Source: an uncultured Nitratifractor sp.
GTDB taxonomy: Bacteria > Campylobacterota > Campylobacteria > Campylobacterales > Sulfurovaceae
Reading direction: 5' to 3'
NCBI GenBank assembly: GCA_947311565.1
Contig: CAMZLH010000009.1
Coordinates: forward strand, 21,506 to 85,505
Length of the DNA stretch: 64,000 nucleotides
The position numbers and the translations under genes are program-made. The notes beneath the pieces are model-generated. The model had not been told where the DNA came from. It saw only the letters and a list, made by a program, of their open reading frames with translations, and made no database searches. Each line of letters opens with the position of its first letter. Positions within the stretch are counted from its first letter, which is position 1. Of this stretch, positions 47,973-56,445 are shown piece after piece.

Positions 47973-49383
47973 TATAAAAACAAACGAAATTTCACCAACA
48001 CAGAAATTGGGTTTAATGTATTTTAGAGTTGCTATTGTTCTTTTTGGAGCACAGCTTTTAATGGGATTGATTGCTGCTATTCAGTTTTTGTATCCTTCAT
48101 TTTTATTTGAGCTATTTGATTTTTCAGTAGCAAGAATGGTGCATATTAATGCTTTAGTTGTATGGATGCTTTATGCAATGATTGGCTCAGTTTACTATAT
48201 GTTACCAGATGAGACTGGCGAAGAGTCAGTTGGTTTAGGACTTGGAAAACTTGGCTTTTGGGTATTGACTGCTGCAATTGCTGTAGTTGTTTTGGTATAT
48301 ATATTTGTTCAAGTAGGTCCAGGTAAAGAGAGTACAATTTGGCTAATTAATGAGGGTCGTGAATATTTAGAAGCTCCAAGATGGGCAGATATTGGTATTG
48401 TAGTTGTTGTTTTAATTTTTTACTACAATGTATTCTTTACCTTTATTAAGGGTCGTTCAACTGGAATTATGACAGTTATGGTTGCAAACTTACTTGCACT
48501 TGCTGGGCTATATTTAGCTGGAATGTTCTTTACAGATAACATTACTATGGATCAATACTGGTGGTGGTGGGTAATCCACTTATGGGTTGAAGCTACTTGG
48601 GAAGTATTTGTAGGAACACTTGCAGCTTATGCATTAATTAAGATTATTGGTGCAAAAAGAGAGATTGTAGAGATGTGGCTATGGATAGAGGTTCTAATGC
48701 TATTTGGTTCTGGAATTTTAGGTTTGGGACATCACTATTTCTGGATTGGAACACCTGAATACTGGTGGGAGATTGGAGCACTGTTCTCTGCATTAGAGCC
48801 AGTTCCATTAATAGCGATGTTTGTGCATGTATTGTATGATTGGGGTAAAGAGCAAGGTGTTAATGGTGTAAAACCTACAATTAACAATGGTCCTGCAATG
48901 GCTTGGATTGTTACAAATGCGTTTGGAAACTTCCTTGGTGCAGGTATTTGGGGATTCTTCCATACTTTACCACAAGTAAATATCTATACACACGGAACAC
49001 AATTTACAGCAGCACATGGACACTTGGCATTCTTTGGTGCATATGCAACTATTTTGATTGGTATGATGTATCTTGGTTTGCAAGGTGCTTATGGTATTAA
49101 GAGTATGAAAGCAACATTTAACTCTAAAATGGCAGTTTTCTTAATAACATTTGGAGTTTTAGGAATGACTGTAGCTCTTACAATTGCAGGTTACGAGCAA
49201 GTATTAGTTGAGAGAGCTGAACTTGGTGGCGGATGGAATGCATTCTTTACAGCACAAAATTTACCATGGTATGTTCAATCTCAACTATGGAGAGCAATTA
49301 TGGGTGTTGTTACATTTGTTGGATTTGTTTATTTAGTGTTAGATCTATTAACAATTGGCAAAAAAGCTAAAGCAGAAAATTAA
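47962..49383 (+). CDS. norB: Nitric oxide reductase catalytic subunit
   Basis: A 473-residue haem-copper-superfamily enzyme with about 12 membrane segments that reduces 2 NO to N2O. Metal ligands are visible: MVHINALVVWMLY for low-spin haem, HLWVEATWEVF with the FeB His and Glu, LGHHYFWIG, and AAHGHLAFFGAYA. ATG 47962 with AGGAGG upstream replaces an ORF start 66 nt earlier. The short N-terminus and the NorC partner indicate the cytochrome-dependent cNOR class. Confidence 0.95.
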   Translation: MLTSIKTNEISPTQKLGLMYFRVAIVLFGAQLLMGLIAAIQFLYPSFLFELFDFSVARMVHINALVVWMLYAMIGSVYYMLPDETGEESVGLGLGKLGFWVLTAAIAVVVLVYIFVQVGPGKESTIWLINEGREYLEAPRWADIGIVVVVLIFYYNVFFTFIKGRSTGIMTVMVANLLALAGLYLAGMFFTDNITMDQYWWWWVIHLWVEATWEVFVGTLAAYALIKIIGAKREIVEMWLWIEVLMLFGSGILGLGHHYFWIGTPEYWWEIGALFSALEPVPLIAMFVHVLYDWGKEQGVNGVKPTINNGPAMAWIVTNAFGNFLGAGIWGFFHTLPQVNIYTHGTQFTAAHGHLAFFGAYATILIGMMYLGLQGAYGIKSMKATFNSKMAVFLITFGVLGMTVALTIAGYEQVLVERAELGGGWNAFFTAQNLPWYVQSQLWRAIMGVVTFVGFVYLVLDLLTIGKKAKAEN

Positions 49384-49394
49384 AAGGAGAGAAG

Positions 49395-49544
49395 ATGTTT
49401 TTTGATAAATTTACAGATGTAGTTCCAAGCTTCTTTGGATGGCTAAATCAAGGTCCTTTGACCTTGACAATATTTTTACATACGGTAATTGTACTACCTA
49501 TGTTTTGGATATACTTTAGTGAAAAGAAAAAGTTAGGCAAGTAA
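49395..49544 (+). CDS. 49-residue membrane protein downstream of norB
   Basis: An ORF missed by length cut-offs. It starts MFFDKFTDVVPSFFGWL, then a single membrane helix (about 20-42), and a basic end SEKKKLGK. AAAAGGAGAGA is placed 5-10 nt before ATG 49395, and it begins 11 nt after norB. It is probably a small NO-reductase-associated subunit. No family is assigned. Confidence 0.75.
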   Translation: MFFDKFTDVVPSFFGWLNQGPLTLTIFLHTVIVLPMFWIYFSEKKKLGK

Positions 49545-49570
49545 GATAAAGAGGTATCTCCCTCTTTATC
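49545..49570. terminator. Bidirectional terminator after the nor operon
   Basis: A perfect 9-bp stem GATAAAGAG/CTCTTTATC with an 8-nt loop, followed by TACTTTTT on the plus strand. It overlaps the stop of the convergent methyltransferase gene. Confidence 0.65.
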
Positions 49571-50166
49571 TACTTTTTAGCAATTAATATAGATACCCTA
49601 TACTCTCCATTGGGTTTTATTATAGGGTTACAACTTTTAATCTCTATATCTTTAAATCCAATCTCTTTCGCAATATTTGCTAAACTATTAAATTCAAAAC
49701 CAAAGTGATAAACACCACTATTATCACTATGAAATGAGCCATCTTCTATCTCTAGATCGGCTAAGGCTATATATCCATTACTATTTAACATCTTATATAG
49801 TTTAGATAATAGCTCTTTAGTATCTTTTATATGATGAATTGTCATAGAAGAGACTATAGCATCAAAATTTAAATCAATACTCTCTAATGAAATATCTCTC
49901 TTTATCGCTTCTATCTCGCATTTAAAACTGTTACTTTTAGATAAAAATACCTCTAGCATATCTCTAGAGTTATCTATGGCAACTACTTTAGATACAAGAT
50001 GTGATAAAAAATAGCTAAGTAATCCTGTACCTGCGCCTAAGTCTGCAATAGTCATATTTTTTTTAAAAGGTAGTGATATCTCTATTTCGTTTGCAATATT
50101 TTTAGCATTTTGTACTCGCCTACTTTTGAGATCCCAACTTTTTGCTTTGCTATTAAAATTTGACAT
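49570..50166 (-). CDS. SAM-dependent methyltransferase
   Basis: A 198-residue class I methyltransferase. Motif I is IADLGAGTGLLSYFL (about 40-54), the motif II acid is in VVAIDNSRDML, a post-II DAIVSSMTIHHIKDT (about 103) follows, and IALADLEIED is motif III. It resembles UbiE/arsenite-type small methyltransferases but lacks a diagnostic Cys triad. It is a single gene. Substrate unknown. Confidence 0.82.
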   Translation of the reverse strand: MSNFNSKAKSWDLKSRRVQNAKNIANEIEISLPFKKNMTIADLGAGTGLLSYFLSHLVSKVVAIDNSRDMLEVFLSKSNSFKCEIEAIKRDISLESIDLNFDAIVSSMTIHHIKDTKELLSKLYKMLNSNGYIALADLEIEDGSFHSDNSGVYHFGFEFNSLANIAKEIGFKDIEIKSCNPIIKPNGEYRVSILIAKK

Positions 50167-50422
50167 TATAATCCTTAATATTTATTAACTTAATCTAAAT
50201 CTTAAAATATCTTTTTATTCTTAAACCAAAGTTATGCCATACTACAGCAAAATTAGTTATATCCGTTTTTTGTAACTACTTACTTAGTATGATAATAAAA
50301 CATATTGTACTATTAGTATTTATCTAAGTCTCTACAAAATAGATAACAATTTGAAATATATTTAACTAGGTAACTTTTTTTATAATATAATTAGCTTCAA
50401 AATTTTAAATAAAGGTAAAATA

Positions 50423-51031
50423 ATGATTAAATTAATAAGTAAAATAGCTGTATCATCACTTCTATTAAATATTGCATATGCACAAAGCCAAGTAGTGCTA
50501 AATCTACCAGAACCTCCTGAAGAGTGTAAACTATTAGCAGATGCAACATGTGTATATGATGCATCTACTGGAAAATATACTATTGTAGGTGATAATTCAG
50601 AGTTTGGTGCTAATGAATTTGTACCACAGCCTCAAAATGAAGATGGTAAAAATTTCGATTCTATCAAGAGTAAGATTTTAGCTACTTTAGAAAATAAACT
50701 GAAAGAGACAGCAAAACTAAAAGAGTGCACTTTAGCTGCTGATAACATGACAGATTTAAAAGAGTGCAAAACAGAACAAACTCTATCTTCTAATAGTAAG
50801 TTTAATCTAAGAAAAGATAGAGCAATTAAATCTGTAGATAGAAAAATAGATCATATTAATAAGAGAATTGATAAAACTCTAGAGAGTAGCAAATTCTCTA
50901 AAGAGAAGCAGAAAAAAGTTTTATCTAAATTATATAAGTCTGTTAATAAAGCTTTAGATAAAAAGAGTTGTTTAGAGGATTCTACTAATAATTCAGAGTT
51001 AAAAAGTTGTAGATTAAATAAGAAAAAGTAG
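50423..51031 (+). CDS. Exported Cys-pair-containing helical protein
   Basis: A 202-residue protein with a signal peptide (about 1-20, ending IAYAQS). It has a Pro/Glu-rich N-terminus, then Lys-rich helices. Cys occur in matched pairs: ECKLLADATC, ECTLAADNMTDLKEC and SCLEDSTNNSELKSC. The last two are a near-repeat with spacing 12-13, suggesting disulfide-pinned helical hairpins. No family is recognised. AAAGG lies 8 nt before the ATG. Confidence 0.65.
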   Translation: MIKLISKIAVSSLLLNIAYAQSQVVLNLPEPPEECKLLADATCVYDASTGKYTIVGDNSEFGANEFVPQPQNEDGKNFDSIKSKILATLENKLKETAKLKECTLAADNMTDLKECKTEQTLSSNSKFNLRKDRAIKSVDRKIDHINKRIDKTLESSKFSKEKQKKVLSKLYKSVNKALDKKSCLEDSTNNSELKSCRLNKKK

Positions 51032-51046
51032 TCTTTAAAAAAGGGT

Positions 51047-51071
51047 GTTTAAAGAGTGCTACTCTTTAAAC
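51047..51071. terminator. Bidirectional terminator
   Basis: A perfect 11-bp stem GTTTAAAGAGT/ACTCTTTAAAC with a GCT loop between convergent genes. It overlaps the last codons of the ankyrin gene. Confidence 0.6.
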
Positions 51072-51568
51072 TCTTCTAAAATTACTGCAGCTTTTTTTTG
51101 ACCTAATTTATATGCATAATCTAGTGCATTCATACCAAATTTATCTTTTTTATTAACATCTGCGCCCTCTTTTATTAGAAACTCTATTAATTTTATATCA
51201 TTAAAGCTTGCTGCTAGCATTAGTGGGGTTAAACCACTTTTCCGATTACTTTTAGTAAGGCTTATACCATTTTCTTTACAAAGTTTAATAATATCTTCTC
51301 TTCTATATTTTATTGCATAATCTAGTGTACTTAAACCCTCTCTATTTGTATATGTAATGTCTAATCCGTGCTCTATTAAAAGTTCTATAGCCTCTTTGCT
51401 AGCACCAATTTGTACAAGATAAAATACTAATTGTATCTCATCATGCTCCTCTAAGTCGTACTCTGCTCCAACTATAACTTCTCTATTTAGATTAACTTTA
51501 TCACTTTTAAGAAGTTTTTTAATTTGGGGCAAAGAGTCATGCTCAATTGCATCTAAAAGATCTTGCAC
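51059..51568 (-). CDS. Ankyrin-repeat protein
   Basis: A 169-residue cytosolic protein with four to five ankyrin units. Clear units are EHGLDITYTNREGLSTLDYAI (about 75-95), GLTPLMLAASFNDIKLIEFLIKEGADV (about 114-140) and KFGMNALDYAYKLGQ. It probably mediates protein binding. It starts at the stop of the ybaB gene (1-nt overlap) and belongs to panD-ybaB-ankyrin. Confidence 0.85.
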   Translation of the reverse strand: MQDLLDAIEHDSLPQIKKLLKSDKVNLNREVIVGAEYDLEEHDEIQLVFYLVQIGASKEAIELLIEHGLDITYTNREGLSTLDYAIKYRREDIIKLCKENGISLTKSNRKSGLTPLMLAASFNDIKLIEFLIKEGADVNKKDKFGMNALDYAYKLGQKKAAVILEEFKE

Positions 51569-51882
51569 TACTTTGTTCCAAATGGATTTAATCCACCAAA
51601 CATATTCATTGCTTGACTCTTTTTATTATCTTCTGACATTTTTAGTGCATCATTAATAGTACTTATTAAAAGTATTTGAAGAGACTCTTTATCTTCTAAT
51701 AGTGAGTCATCTATTGTTATATCTGTAACCTCTCCAGCTCCATTGGCACTTACCTCTATTAATCCGCCTCCACCTTTTACTTTAAAAGATGTAGCCCTAC
51801 TCTGTTCTTCTAAATCTTTAGCCTTTTTCTGCATATCTTGTAGCATATCTTGCATTTTGCTCATATCTAAACCATCAAACAT
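51568..51882 (-). CDS. YbaB/EbfC nucleoid-associated protein
   Basis: A 104-residue DNA-binding protein. The family pattern is an N-terminal helix ([22 protein letters not shown]), a central hairpin [30 protein letters not shown], and a C-terminal helix ending NPFG. Helix-strand spacing and length are normal. It overlaps panD by 1 nt; in many genomes ybaB lies beside dnaX-recR, so this context differs. Confidence 0.9.
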   Translation of the reverse strand: MFDGLDMSKMQDMLQDMQKKAKDLEEQSRATSFKVKGGGGLIEVSANGAGEVTDITIDDSLLEDKESLQILLISTINDALKMSEDNKKSQAMNMFGGLNPFGTK

Positions 51883-52250
51883 TACTCTAACCCCTTAAAC
51901 TCTTCTTCTATCTCATTATTGTCATCTAGTATAACTATTTTTGGTTTATACTCAGCTGCCTCTTTTGGCGTTAGCTCACTATATGCAATTACAATAATTT
52001 TATCACCTACATGAACTTTTCTAGCTGCTGCACCATTTAGACAAAACTCTTTTTTACCTGCCTCTCCAGCTATTATATATGTACTAAAGCGCTCCCCATT
52101 ATTTATATTAACAATATCTATTTTTTGACCAACTATCATATTTGCTGCTTTTAAAATATTGGTATCTATAGTAATTGAGCCAACATAGTTTAAGTTTGCA
52201 TCTGTAACAGTTGCTCTATGTATCTTGCTATAAAGCATTGTTATTGTCAT
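51882..52250 (-). CDS. panD: Aspartate 1-decarboxylase proenzyme
   Basis: Makes beta-alanine for pantothenate. The 122-residue pyruvoyl enzyme self-cleaves at Gly24-Ser25 (NYVGSITID). Tyr58-type and Thr57-type active-site region [13 protein letters not shown] and the [17 protein letters not shown] end are intact. It is first in the panD-ybaB-ankyrin operon. Confidence 0.95.
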   Translation of the reverse strand: MTITMLYSKIHRATVTDANLNYVGSITIDTNILKAANMIVGQKIDIVNINNGERFSTYIIAGEAGKKEFCLNGAAARKVHVGDKIIVIAYSELTPKEAAEYKPKIVILDDNNEIEEEFKGLE

Positions 52251-52413
52251 TTAAAACCCTTAAATTTTTTATAAATATTATATCAAAAAATAGTGAAAGT
52301 TTACATCATGTTATATACTCTTTCACACTAAACTCTACGCTTAAATTTATAGTTATCTCTTCTATTATGAAACTTTAGGGTCTAGTAAACTCTATTACTT
52401 TAACTTTCTACCT

Positions 52414-52934
52414 CTATCTATTAGTCACATAATCATATACAGCTCTATTCTCTTTACAACTATCCCACGCAGAAGAGCCACTGTTATTTTTTGCTTTTAT
52501 ATCTACACCTTTATTCATAAAATATTTTACAATTTCTAAAATATTTTTATTTTCAGATGCTAAACAAACAGAGCTTAAAACATTGTTGCCATCACTATCT
52601 CTATAGTGGATATTAGCCCCACTATTTACTAAAAGTTTAACAGTTTCTAATGCTTTTTCTGGTTCTCTTTTTGTAAGAAATACGGCACTAAATAGCGGCG
52701 GTTCTCCATCGGCATCTTTTGCATTAACATCTGCACCATGTTTTAAGAGAAGTTTGATATTTTCATTATGATGAAACATTGATTCCCAAGTTAAACGAGT
52801 ATTTCCATCTTTATCGATAGCATCAAGGTTTGTTCCACTACTAATAGCATTTTTAATATCTAAAGATGACATGCTAGATTGACATCCAGTTATAAATATT
52901 AATGCTAAAATAGATAATATACTTTTTTATTCAT
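52414..52934 (-). pseudogene. Frameshifted ankyrin-repeat lipoprotein
   Basis: The open frame from 52872 encodes 152 residues with about four ankyrin units (GNTRLTWESMFHHNENIKLL, DADGEPPLFSAVFL and so on) but lacks a ribosome binding site. Upstream, ATG 52934 has GGAG at good spacing. If one A is added to the six-A run (52923-52928, plus-strand Ts), the reading becomes MNKKSILSILALIFITGC followed by the ankyrin frame: a perfect lipoprotein signal. As written, translation from 52934 stops after nine codons. It is a true inactivation, a phase-variable state, or a sequencing error. Confidence 0.72.
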
Positions 52935-53117
52935 AAAAAACTCCATTATTTTATATAAGACTTACTTTAACATAATGTTTATAGTTTTCTTTAATTAGTA
53001 TTTTCTAATAATCAATAAATAGTTGCTTAACATTGAGTTGTAACTTCAAGTAACAACTCTTTATAGCTACTTTTACTAGCATTATGTTATCTAATGGTTT
53101 AAAAAATATATCAGTAT

Positions 53118-53291
53118 TTATACTTGTGTAGAAAAAAATAAATATTTAAACCCTACCCCAACATGCTCAATCTCTTTTAATCCATCTTTAATGTAAACAA
53201 AAGAGAGTCTATTACCTAAAAGATAGTTTATAAAGATCGAGATAATCCATACCGATATAGATGATAATAAAAAATATATTAATCTTTTCAT
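53118..53291 (-). CDS. Small membrane protein (57 aa)
   Basis: A short ORF: MKRLIYFLLSSISVWIISIF forms one membrane helix or signal anchor (about 3-25), followed by a soluble end with RLSFVYIKDGLKEIEHVGVGFKYLFF. No good ribosome binding site is seen, and no family is recognised. Codon use resembles its neighbours. It could be a real small protein; the coding claim rests on composition only. Confidence 0.4.
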   Translation of the reverse strand: MKRLIYFLLSSISVWIISIFINYLLGNRLSFVYIKDGLKEIEHVGVGFKYLFFSTQV

Positions 53292-53334
53292 TCTATATCA
53301 ATTAGTAGGAGTTTATTAATAGTTGAAGTGAAGT

Positions 53335-53715
53335 TTAGTTAGACATAGATGCTGGATCTATAGGCTCTCCCCAGAACTCTTCAGGTATTACATACTCTTC
53401 TACTACGCTTCCACCAATTAGGTGCTCTTCTACTATTTTATCAATCTTCTCTTTACTTAAATCTACATACATTGTATGACCTGGCTCTACAAGCATTACA
53501 GGACCCTGCTGACATCTACCAAGACAACTTGTTTGAATTGGCTGAACTGTACCCATAATACCTTTTGTCATTAACTGTTGTGCTAAATAACCAAATAACT
53601 CTTGGCTCTCTGGATTATTTTGGCTAACACAGCTTGGTTTTGGCATACCTGGAGGTGCACTCTGTTGGCACTTAAATATATAAAAAGCTGGTTGTGGCAT
53701 TCCATTTATCATCAT
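53335..53715 (-). CDS. Thioredoxin-like [2Fe-2S] ferredoxin
   Basis: A 126-residue cytosolic protein. Cys spacing suits a thioredoxin-like (Shethna-type) ferredoxin: a first Cys in IFKCQQSAPPG, a second in PSC, then TSCLGRCQQGPVMLVEP with CxxxC. Family proteins end with KEKIDKIVEEHLIGG as here. It is likely to carry electrons in NAD-linked dehydrogenase or hydrogenase systems, but no partner gene is nearby. The start may be M2. Confidence 0.85.
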   Translation of the reverse strand: MMINGMPQPAFYIFKCQQSAPPGMPKPSCVSQNNPESQELFGYLAQQLMTKGIMGTVQPIQTSCLGRCQQGPVMLVEPGHTMYVDLSKEKIDKIVEEHLIGGSVVEEYVIPEEFWGEPIDPASMSN

Positions 53716-53857
53716 AAATAATATCCTTTAAATTTAATTCGGAGTAATTTACTCCTGTTTCGATAATACGATTGTATCAAGAAAAGATAAAAAGATAATT
53801 AAATATCTAGTAAAAATTTGGTAAAATTTATTAAATTATATTTTAAAGGTTTATATC

Positions 53858-54865
53858 ATGAAAAAAGTTGCGATAAACGGACTTGGAAGAATAGGAAAAA
53901 TGGTTCTTTGGAACTATTTTGCAAATGAACAAAATGAGATAGAGATAGTTATGGCAAATGGTGGTAGTGGAACACCAGAAGATTTAGCATATATGTTAAA
54001 GTTCGACTCTGTACATGGGCGTTTCCCTGCAGTGATTGAGTATGATGATGAGAACCTAATAATTAATGGTAAAAAGATAAAAATTATTAACGAAAGAGAC
54101 CCTAAAAAGCTTCCTTGGGATGGTATAGATATAGTTTTAGAGTGTACTGGGCAGTTTACAAAAAGAGAAGATACTATAAAACATATAGAAGCTGGTGCTA
54201 AAAAAGTACTTATATCTGCTCCTGCAAAAGATGAAGATATTACAGTAGTATTTGGTGTAAACGAAGATCTATATGATAACGATAAACACCATATTGTCTC
54301 TAACGCTAGTTGTACAACAAACTCTCTAGCACCAGTAATGAAGGTTTTAGAAGATAACTTTGGAGTAGAGAGTGCTCATATTACAACAACTCACGCATAT
54401 ACTTCAAGTCAAGTTACAATAGATAGAAAAAAGCCTGGTAAACATCGTCGTGGGCGTGCTGCTGCACAAAATATTATTCCTACAACAACAGGAGCTGCAA
54501 AAGCAACTGTTAAAGTAATACCAAGTTTAGAGGGTAAAATGACAGCTATGGCACTTCGTGTGCCAACGCCAGATGGAGCAATTACAGAGGTTGTTGCAAA
54601 CCTTAAAAAAGATGTAACAGTAGATGAGTTAAATAATACTCTAAAAGATGCAAGTGAAGGAAGATTAAAAGGTGTACTAGAAGTTACTTACGATGAAGTA
54701 GTATCTAGTGATATCTTAGGAAATCCACACTCATCGATAGTAGATGCACTATCTACACAAGTAGTTGCTGGTAAAATGGTAAAAGTAATGGCTTGGTATG
54801 ATAATGAATTTGGGTATGCTAGTCGTCTTTACGATTTAGCAAAACTTGTTGCATCAAAGATGTAG
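53858..54865 (+). CDS. gap: Glyceraldehyde-3-phosphate dehydrogenase (type I)
   Basis: A 335-residue tetrameric enzyme of glycolysis or gluconeogenesis. The Rossmann motif is AINGLGRIGKMV (5-16), with catalytic Cys152 in SNASCTTNS and the C-terminal WYDNEFGYASRL. The second strand ends VMANGGSGTPEDLAYM, lacking the Asp after Asn that favours NAD, so NADP use and an anabolic role are possible. AAAGG lies before the ATG. The stop is directly followed by the LOG gene. Confidence 0.95.
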   Translation: MKKVAINGLGRIGKMVLWNYFANEQNEIEIVMANGGSGTPEDLAYMLKFDSVHGRFPAVIEYDDENLIINGKKIKIINERDPKKLPWDGIDIVLECTGQFTKREDTIKHIEAGAKKVLISAPAKDEDITVVFGVNEDLYDNDKHHIVSNASCTTNSLAPVMKVLEDNFGVESAHITTTHAYTSSQVTIDRKKPGKHRRGRAAAQNIIPTTTGAAKATVKVIPSLEGKMTAMALRVPTPDGAITEVVANLKKDVTVDELNNTLKDASEGRLKGVLEVTYDEVVSSDILGNPHSSIVDALSTQVVAGKMVKVMAWYDNEFGYASRLYDLAKLVASKM

Positions 54866-55714
54866 ATGAACTATTATACAAAAGATGAGCAAAAACTTTT
54901 AGAAAAGCTTGTAAGCTCTCCGACATATACTCTAGCAGAAGATGATAAAGATTTTTTAAAAGAGTATGAGACAAGAGGTGTAAGGTTAGAGCTAGACTAC
55001 TTAAAAGCAGAGCTTGCAATGAAAAATTGTGGTATAAAATCTACGATTGCAATATTTGGAAGTGCAAGAATACTGCCACAAAATGTAGCTAAAAATAGAC
55101 TAGATGAGCTAATAGAAAAAAATGCATCTAAAGAGGATATTAAACAAGCAACAAAGGCTTTTAATAATAGCTTTTATTATGAAAGTGCAAGAGAACTTGG
55201 CAATATAATAGGTAAAAGTGGTAAAGGTGCAGAGGATAATACAGTCGTTGTAATGACAGGTGGAGGACCTGGTATTATGGAAGCAGCAAATAGAGGAGCT
55301 TACGAAGCAGGAGCAAGCTCCATAGGCTTAAACATAAAGCTACCATTCGAACAGTACCCAAATCCATATATTACACCTGAATTATCTCTTCTTTTTCACT
55401 ATTTTAATATAAGAAAGTTTCATTTTTTTCAGAGATCTAAGGGTATGGTTGTCTATCCAGGTGGCTTTGGCACTATGGATGAGCTTTTTGAGTTACTTAC
55501 ACTCAAACAGACTGGTTCTATGCAACAAATCCCAGTAGTTTTAGTTGGAAAAAGTTGGTGGAACAACTTAATAAATATAGAGTTTTTACTAGAGAATGAA
55601 CTAATATCTAAAAAAGACCTAGATATATTTACTGTAGTAGATAGTGCTGTCGAAGCTTGGGATTATATTTTAAGTTGGCATAGAGATAATAAAACAGAAC
55701 TTTTAAAAGGTTAA
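54866..55714 (+). CDS. LOG-family nucleotide phosphoribohydrolase
   Basis: A 282-residue protein of the lysine-decarboxylase-like Rossmann family that releases bases from nucleotide monophosphates. The motifs are VVMTGGGPGIMEAANRGAYEAG (about 128-149) and PGGFGTMDELFELLTLKQTG (about 193-212). The N-terminal about 45 residues are longer than in LOG/YgdH short forms. It starts immediately after the gap stop and ends 3 nt before the M15 peptidase gene, forming an operon. Confidence 0.87.
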   Translation: MNYYTKDEQKLLEKLVSSPTYTLAEDDKDFLKEYETRGVRLELDYLKAELAMKNCGIKSTIAIFGSARILPQNVAKNRLDELIEKNASKEDIKQATKAFNNSFYYESARELGNIIGKSGKGAEDNTVVVMTGGGPGIMEAANRGAYEAGASSIGLNIKLPFEQYPNPYITPELSLLFHYFNIRKFHFFQRSKGMVVYPGGFGTMDELFELLTLKQTGSMQQIPVVLVGKSWWNNLINIEFLLENELISKKDLDIFTVVDSAVEAWDYILSWHRDNKTELLKG

Positions 55715-55717
55715 TAT

Positions 55718-56431
55718 ATGAGATACTTAATTATCTTTTTCACAATTACTACTATAGTTATAGCAAAATGCGATATATATGCAGAAAAACTAGTATCTAG
55801 CTATAACTCTATAAAATATTGTAAAAACAATAACATCGTAATGCAGAGTGGAGAGACTTTTATTTATGATGATATGAGAAAAAAGAGCTTTAATCAGCTA
55901 TTAAATAATCCTGATATAAATGATATGTTTAAATATAATTACCCAAAGAGATTTATTACTCAGATGCCAAAAAATGTTGATCCTGGAAGAGTTAGGTATG
56001 AGCCACTGTTTCGTGCTATATATGGAAATAGTGCAGCAGAAGTTAAAGCCAACCTATTAGCTATAAAATGGATAGATGGAAGTTTGATTAGAGTAACTAA
56101 AAAGGAGGGAGTTTCACAAGCTTTAAGAGCTGTAGTTAGAGATTTAAAAGAGCTACCTCAAAGTTATCTAAAATATTTAACTCCAATAGGTGGTACATTT
56201 AAATGGAGAAAAATTGCTGGAACCTCGCGTCTTAGTGTTCACTCATTTGGTGCGGCTATAGATATTAGAGTTAAATACTCTGCTTATTGGCGTTGGAACA
56301 AAGGCAGAGGGTATAAAAATAAAATACCAGCAAGAATTGTTAAGATATTTGAAAAATATGGTTTTATTTGGGGTGGTAAGTGGAGTCACTACGATACTAT
56401 GCATTTTGAGTATAGACCAGAGTTCTTTTAA
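55718..56431 (+). CDS. M15-family periplasmic peptidoglycan peptidase
   Basis: A 237-residue exported enzyme with a signal peptide (about 1-16). The C-terminal M15 fold has zinc ligands in RLSVHSFGAAIDI (His and Asp near 175-182) and in KWSHYDTMHFEY (His near 231). It probably cleaves a D,D- or L,D-peptide of the wall stem peptide. It follows the LOG gene by 3 nt and the amine-oxidase-like gene follows by 14 nt. Confidence 0.85.
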   Translation: MRYLIIFFTITTIVIAKCDIYAEKLVSSYNSIKYCKNNNIVMQSGETFIYDDMRKKSFNQLLNNPDINDMFKYNYPKRFITQMPKNVDPGRVRYEPLFRAIYGNSAAEVKANLLAIKWIDGSLIRVTKKEGVSQALRAVVRDLKELPQSYLKYLTPIGGTFKWRKIAGTSRLSVHSFGAAIDIRVKYSAYWRWNKGRGYKNKIPARIVKIFEKYGFIWGGKWSHYDTMHFEYRPEFF

Positions 56432-56445
56432 GGGAGGCATAAATT

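Noticed and set aside
53035-53059. Hairpin GAGTTGT/ACAACTC with an 11-nt loop
   Set aside because: No T tract on either strand and no clear transcript to end here.
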